This document shows, in pieces, positions 56,256 to 58,924 of a DNA stretch of 58,924 nucleotides (position 1 is the stretch's first letter; each line of letters begins with the position of its first letter). Position numbers and translations under genes: made by a program. Location: assembly GCF_000952155.1 (NCBI RefSeq), contig NZ_JYON01000030.1, positions 1-58,924 on the forward strand, written 5' to 3'. The DNA is from Aliterella atlantica CENA595 (GTDB taxonomy: Bacteria; Cyanobacteriota; Cyanobacteriia; Cyanobacteriales; Chroococcidiopsidaceae). The notes beneath the pieces are model-generated. The model saw only the letters and a list, made by a program, of their open reading frames with translations, did not search any database and was not told where the DNA came from.

Positions 56256-57320
56256 TTACTGTGCGGGTTTGCGAGCAATTAAGTATTTGCTCATAAAATG
56301 TACTTGCTCGGAAATATCCTCAAATCCAGCTTTTTCTAAGCGCTGTCCCAAGTCATCGGTAATGTAATGCTTGTAATAAGGTTCGTGGAATGTTTCGTGA
56401 AAGCTATCCATTACAGGGAGCATTTCGGGTGAATCGCTCATTTGAATAGAGTCGCAAATTACAAAGACTCCACCTGGCTGTACTACTCTAAAACATTGGT
56501 CGATAACGTTTTGGCGGGCTGCAGCGGGTAATTCGTGGAACAAAAAGACGCAAGTTATAGCGTGGAAGTAATTATCTAAGTAAGGTAATTCTTCAGCATT
56601 AGCTTGCAATAGCTGCGGTAATTCTCCAGGAATTTGCGACAACTCTTGGTTTGCTTTACGCAGGTAAGCAGGCGATAAGTCTGTCCCAAATAGCGATGCT
56701 TGAGGGAAAGCGTTACGCAGTAACTTCAACGTCCTACCAGTTCCGCAAGCCACGTCGAGAATGCGTACTTGTCCAGTAGCTTTGAGGTTTTCTTTTAAAG
56801 GAGCTAAAATTCTGCGCCGCATCGGGTCAGCAGAACCACCAAACAGCAACTCTACCTGCAAATCGTAGAGATTAGCTGACAAGTCGCTTAAATAACCATT
56901 AGTTTGATGGTGAAAGTTTTGTAAGTAGTAGCTAGGATAGCCATCTTTAGGGACGTTTGCAGAAAAATCTTGATAGTTTTTCTGATTAAGACGCTGCCAA
57001 ATTTGCGGCATATCTAGCCAAACTTCAGGATAATAGCGGAAAAAGTCAGTCCAAGGATTATCAAACAACAGACTATGAGGATATACGCCTTTTTCTGCAT
57101 CATTCCAGTCTGCTTCTAGCAACTGATTTAGTCGCGTTTGAATTTTTAGTAGCAGTTCTGGAGAAATTGGTCTGTAATTTCGTTGCATTTGAGGCGAAAC
57201 TAAGCTCATAATTTGCGAACTTAAGTATTTATGAGCTAAACCAAAGTAGTTTTTGCCATGCTGAAAAGTCTGATAAGTCAGCTTGGTGATTGTGTCAGGC
57301 ATGGGAATAGCGAATTGCAA
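56256..57320 (-). CDS. Class I SAM-dependent methyltransferase
   Basis: The protein has 354 residues. The N-terminal 170 residues are a helical domain with YPHSLLFDNPWTDFFRYYPEVW. The SAM fold follows: motif I LDVACGTGRTLKLL, the acidic ribose-binding Asp in FGTDLSPAYL, LLQANAEELPYLDNYFHAI, and CVFLFHELP. The layout with a long N-terminal extension and YxxxFHEPYYKHY near the end recalls cyanobacterial quinone- or lipid-type methyltransferases. The substrate is not clear. The gene stands alone on the minus strand with a terminator just downstream. Confidence 0.85.
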   Translation of the reverse strand: MQFAIPMPDTITKLTYQTFQHGKNYFGLAHKYLSSQIMSLVSPQMQRNYRPISPELLLKIQTRLNQLLEADWNDAEKGVYPHSLLFDNPWTDFFRYYPEVWLDMPQIWQRLNQKNYQDFSANVPKDGYPSYYLQNFHHQTNGYLSDLSANLYDLQVELLFGGSADPMRRRILAPLKENLKATGQVRILDVACGTGRTLKLLRNAFPQASLFGTDLSPAYLRKANQELSQIPGELPQLLQANAEELPYLDNYFHAITCVFLFHELPAAARQNVIDQCFRVVQPGGVFVICDSIQMSDSPEMLPVMDSFHETFHEPYYKHYITDDLGQRLEKAGFEDISEQVHFMSKYLIARKPAQ

Positions 57321-57386
57321 ATGTGAGTATTGATATTAACGTAAATAATTGTAACGAAAAAATCATCTACCTGGAGTGAGTAAATA

Positions 57387-57475
57387 GTTTTGAGTTTTGA
57401 GTTTTAAGTTTTGAGTTAATTTGGTAGGTCTACTACAGTTTTGAGTTAATTTGGCAGACTTATTATAGTTTTGAG
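57387..57475. repeat. TTTTGAG heptad repeat and 30-bp tandem duplication
   Basis: Four tandem GTTTTGA-type heptads (57387-57414) run into two 30-bp units (57408-57437 and 57438-57467), each starting GTTTTGAGTTAATTTGG, followed by a partial third. The array lies downstream of the DUF1499 gene. It belongs to the heptanucleotide STRR class known in cyanobacteria. Confidence 0.8.
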
Positions 57476-57484
57476 AGGAAGTGA

Positions 57485-57982
57485 TTAACTAGCCTGTAAT
57501 TGAGCAAATTTAGTCCTAATATTTTCTACGCGCTGGCGGTTTACGCCTAAGTCGGATTCGCCCAAACGCGAGGCGGAACGGACATTTATTACTTTTGCTT
57601 GTTCGTCTAATTGAAATTCTACATCGTCAACAAACCCGACTACTGGTAGAGTAAATTCAGCATAAATGTAGTTGTCCGCTTCTTGGATAATCTTAGCGCG
57701 ACTAAAAGTGGCGATCGCTCCTTTAAGATTTGCCCAAGCTTCTAGCGAAGAAGAATTGTAAGTTAAAGGTGCAATACTATGTTCGGTATCTACGCTTTGG
57801 CTGTTAACACAATTAGGTGTACTAGGACACGGCGTTAGTTGACTTAAATTAACACCCAAATTATTAGGTCTAGTACCTGCAAACACTTTATCGCCTGAAA
57901 TAGTTAAAGTAGCCCCTAAGAGAAAAACTGCTGCAAGCAGTAGAAAAACAAAGGTAAAGATAGTTTTTTTATTTATTGCCAT
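57485..57982 (-). CDS. DUF1499 membrane-anchored protein
   Basis: The protein has 165 residues. An N-terminal hydrophobic segment (9-30) serves as signal or anchor. The DUF1499 motif LTPCPSTPNCVNSQS is followed by HSIAPLTY, YIYAEFTLPVVGFVDDVEF and VRSASRLGESDLGVNRQRVE, all typical. The two cysteines of PCPSTPNC could form a disulphide in the lumen or periplasm. Function unknown in the family. It is third in a small operon, five bases after the CPXCG gene. Confidence 0.87.
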   Translation of the reverse strand: MAINKKTIFTFVFLLLAAVFLLGATLTISGDKVFAGTRPNNLGVNLSQLTPCPSTPNCVNSQSVDTEHSIAPLTYNSSSLEAWANLKGAIATFSRAKIIQEADNYIYAEFTLPVVGFVDDVEFQLDEQAKVINVRSASRLGESDLGVNRQRVENIRTKFAQLQAS

Positions 57983-57987
57983 AATAA

Positions 57988-58176
57988 TTATCCAACGTAT
58001 TCGCTATCAACTGTTAACTCTAAAGTTTCCTCGTCTATTTGAATATATAAAACATTAGGACGACAGCAAACTTGGCAATCTTCAATATAAGACTGGTAAT
58101 TACCAGCACTTAGATCGACAAATAATACATTAGACTCGCCGCAATAGGCACAAAAATATTCTGCTGAATTTTGCAT
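57988..58176 (-). CDS. CPXCG-motif cysteine-rich small protein
   Basis: The protein has 62 residues. FCAYCGESN and CQVCCRPN supply two CxxC pairs that probably bind zinc; EDCQVCC is the hallmark of the CPXCG family. No function is known beyond metal binding by pattern. The gene lies between the unknown 58195 gene (18 bases) and the DUF1499 gene (five bases), all on the minus strand, so the three are likely co-expressed. Confidence 0.88.
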   Translation of the reverse strand: MQNSAEYFCAYCGESNVLFVDLSAGNYQSYIEDCQVCCRPNVLYIQIDEETLELTVDSEYVG

Positions 58177-58194
58177 TGTTGCTAATTTTACTAA

Positions 58195-58722
58195 TTATGG
58201 CAAGGTAACTTGCTGCAAAGCAGCACAAATTAACTGTTTTTGCTCTGCGTCATAGTTCCAACGCTCTAAAAATGCTTTATACTTACCTTCACCAGTAGTA
58301 GCACTATCGATGAGTTGCTGCGATCGCTCTTTTACCTCGTCTAAATCGACTAATTTTATCAAATTTGCTGTCCGCATTTGTACTTGTTGCGATCCATGTA
58401 CCATTTCCTCAGCTTGACGGCGGTGGTGAAATAACTCTTGGGCTGTAGACATAGCTAAATTTTTGACTAACAGTTCGGCTACTTCTTCAGGACTCGAACG
58501 CAAAGCTTGAATAACTGCATCTGTGGGATTATCGGCTAGAGATGAGTTAGATGTCAGGAAAGTAACAAAAAAACCTCTAGCCCCATTTTCCGTTTTAACG
58601 AGTTCTGCAATTTGCGAACCTATTTCTGCTTCAGAAAGCTTGCCAGAATCGACTTGTAAGAGTAAAGATTGAGATAAAGCGATCGCACTCTCGAAAGTTA
58701 AAGGTTCGTTATTATTAGCCAT
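58195..58722 (-). CDS. Unrecognised soluble protein, first gene of a small operon
   Basis: The protein has 175 residues. I do not recognise a domain. It is acidic and mainly helical, without signal peptide or membrane segment. The middle contains GARGFFVTFLTSNSSLADNPTDAVIQALRSSPEEVAELLVKNLAMS, and the end KAFLERWNYDAEQKQLICAAL. The pattern of short amphipathic helices suggests a protein-interaction or adaptor role, with no further support. It heads the operon with the CPXCG and DUF1499 genes and lies downstream of psbA on the same strand, separated by the psbA terminator. Confidence 0.7.
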   Translation of the reverse strand: MANNNEPLTFESAIALSQSLLLQVDSGKLSEAEIGSQIAELVKTENGARGFFVTFLTSNSSLADNPTDAVIQALRSSPEEVAELLVKNLAMSTAQELFHHRRQAEEMVHGSQQVQMRTANLIKLVDLDEVKERSQQLIDSATTGEGKYKAFLERWNYDAEQKQLICAALQQVTLP

Positions 58723-58745
58723 AGTTGAATACTGCGTATAACAAA

Positions 58746-58774
58746 GTAGGGTGCGTTTTCAAAACGCACCCTAC
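58746..58774. repeat. 14-bp palindrome between psbA and the 58195 gene
   Basis: GTAGGGTGCGTTTT and AAAACGCACCCTAC are perfectly complementary around one central base. The GTAGGGTGCGTT...AACGCACCCTAC core is, from general knowledge, a frequent dispersed palindrome in cyanobacterial genomes. It sits 24 bases before the 58195 gene start, where it could fold in the leader. Confidence 0.7.
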
Positions 58775-58783
58775 CAATGTACT

Positions 58784-58809
58784 AAAAACGCCCCCCAAAT
58801 GGGAGGCGC
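58784..58809 (-). terminator. Rho-independent terminator of psbA
   Basis: On the minus strand GCGCCTCCC pairs with GGGGGGCGT (nine pairs, two of them G-T) around an ATTT loop. TTTT follows. It lies 28 bases after the psbA stop and should shield the following operon from strong psbA transcription. Confidence 0.85.
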
Positions 58810-58837
58810 TTTGATGTTAGCTATCAGTAGTTAAGAA

Positions 58838-58924
58838 TTAACCGTTGATTGCAGGTGCAGTCAGTGCTACAGGTGCAGCTTCACCAGCAGCTAAGTCTAG
58901 AGGGAAGTTGTGAGCGTTGCGCTC
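58838..58924 (-). CDS. psbA: Photosystem II D1 protein, C-terminal end (partial)
   Basis: Only the last 28 codons and the TAA are in the window; the rest lies beyond the right edge. The peptide reads ERNAHNFPLDLA, then AGEAAPVALTAPAING. This is the D1 C-terminus, with the CtpA cleavage site after DLA; the terminal carboxylate of the processed Ala ligates the manganese cluster of photosystem II. The extension is complete. Which psbA copy this is cannot be told from the fragment. Confidence 0.97.
   Translation of the reverse strand, partial: ERNAHNFPLDLAAGEAAPVALTAPAING

Noticed and set aside
1..58924. HIP1 GCGATCGC copies as a candidate repeat array
   Set aside because: They are scattered singly throughout coding and non-coding DNA, which is the normal state in many cyanobacteria. 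No clustered or CRISPR-like spacing was seen.

Overview
The window is cyanobacterial chromosome. The palindrome GCGATCGC (HIP1) occurs throughout. Other cyanobacterial markers are the psbA C-terminus at the right edge, ndhL, phylloquinone genes (menE, menI), a split trnL-UAA with a group I intron, and cyanobacteriochrome-type photoreceptors. No genus can be assigned from the sequence alone. No insertion sequence, CRISPR array or phage gene was seen.

Layout. (1) 163-903: a secreted DUF4142 protein. (2) 1329-14860, minus strand: a seven-gene phototaxis chemosensory operon in the order pixG-pixH-pixI-MCP-MCP-CheA hybrid-CheW, closed by a strong terminator at 1270-1308. Both MCPs carry a cyanobacteriochrome GAF with two cysteines, so light is the likely input and type IV pilus motility the likely output. 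(3) 15722-27543, plus strand: a surface polysaccharide cluster with sugar-nucleotide enzymes, a sugar C-methyltransferase, two glycosyltransferases, a DUF4910 protein and a Wzy/WaaL-like membrane protein. (4) 27540-30880: a TsaC/Sua5 protein, an orphan LarC and two paralogous lipoproteins.

(5) 31382-35306: a methyltransferase of the DNA-phosphorothioation-associated type without dnd genes. It faces a two-gene unit encoding an M15-like metallopeptidase and an unknown helical protein. (6) 35825-36137: intron-containing trnL-UAA on the minus strand. (7) 36323-39626: ndhL, DUF3007, trpA, menE and, convergently, menI. (8) 39685-45766, minus strand: four tightly packed genes for a DUF815 ATPase, a membrane coiled-coil protein with a TerB-C-like end, a BrxD-like ATPase and an Lhr-like helicase. 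This is the best candidate in the window for a poorly described defence or stress system.

(9) 45976-54814, minus strand: an RsbQ-like alpha/beta hydrolase followed by a hybrid kinase (REC-REC-HPt), a REC-PAS-GAF kinase with a probable bilin-binding GAF, an Rcp1-like regulator and a REC-PAS-kinase-REC protein. Most junctions overlap, so this looks like one multi-step phosphorelay that may read a small hydrophobic ligand and light. (10) 54905-58924: a lipoate-ligase-like protein, a YbjN protein, a methyltransferase, a small operon (unknown, CPXCG, DUF1499) and the end of psbA with its terminator.

All functional calls rest on motif and family recognition by eye. No database search was run.
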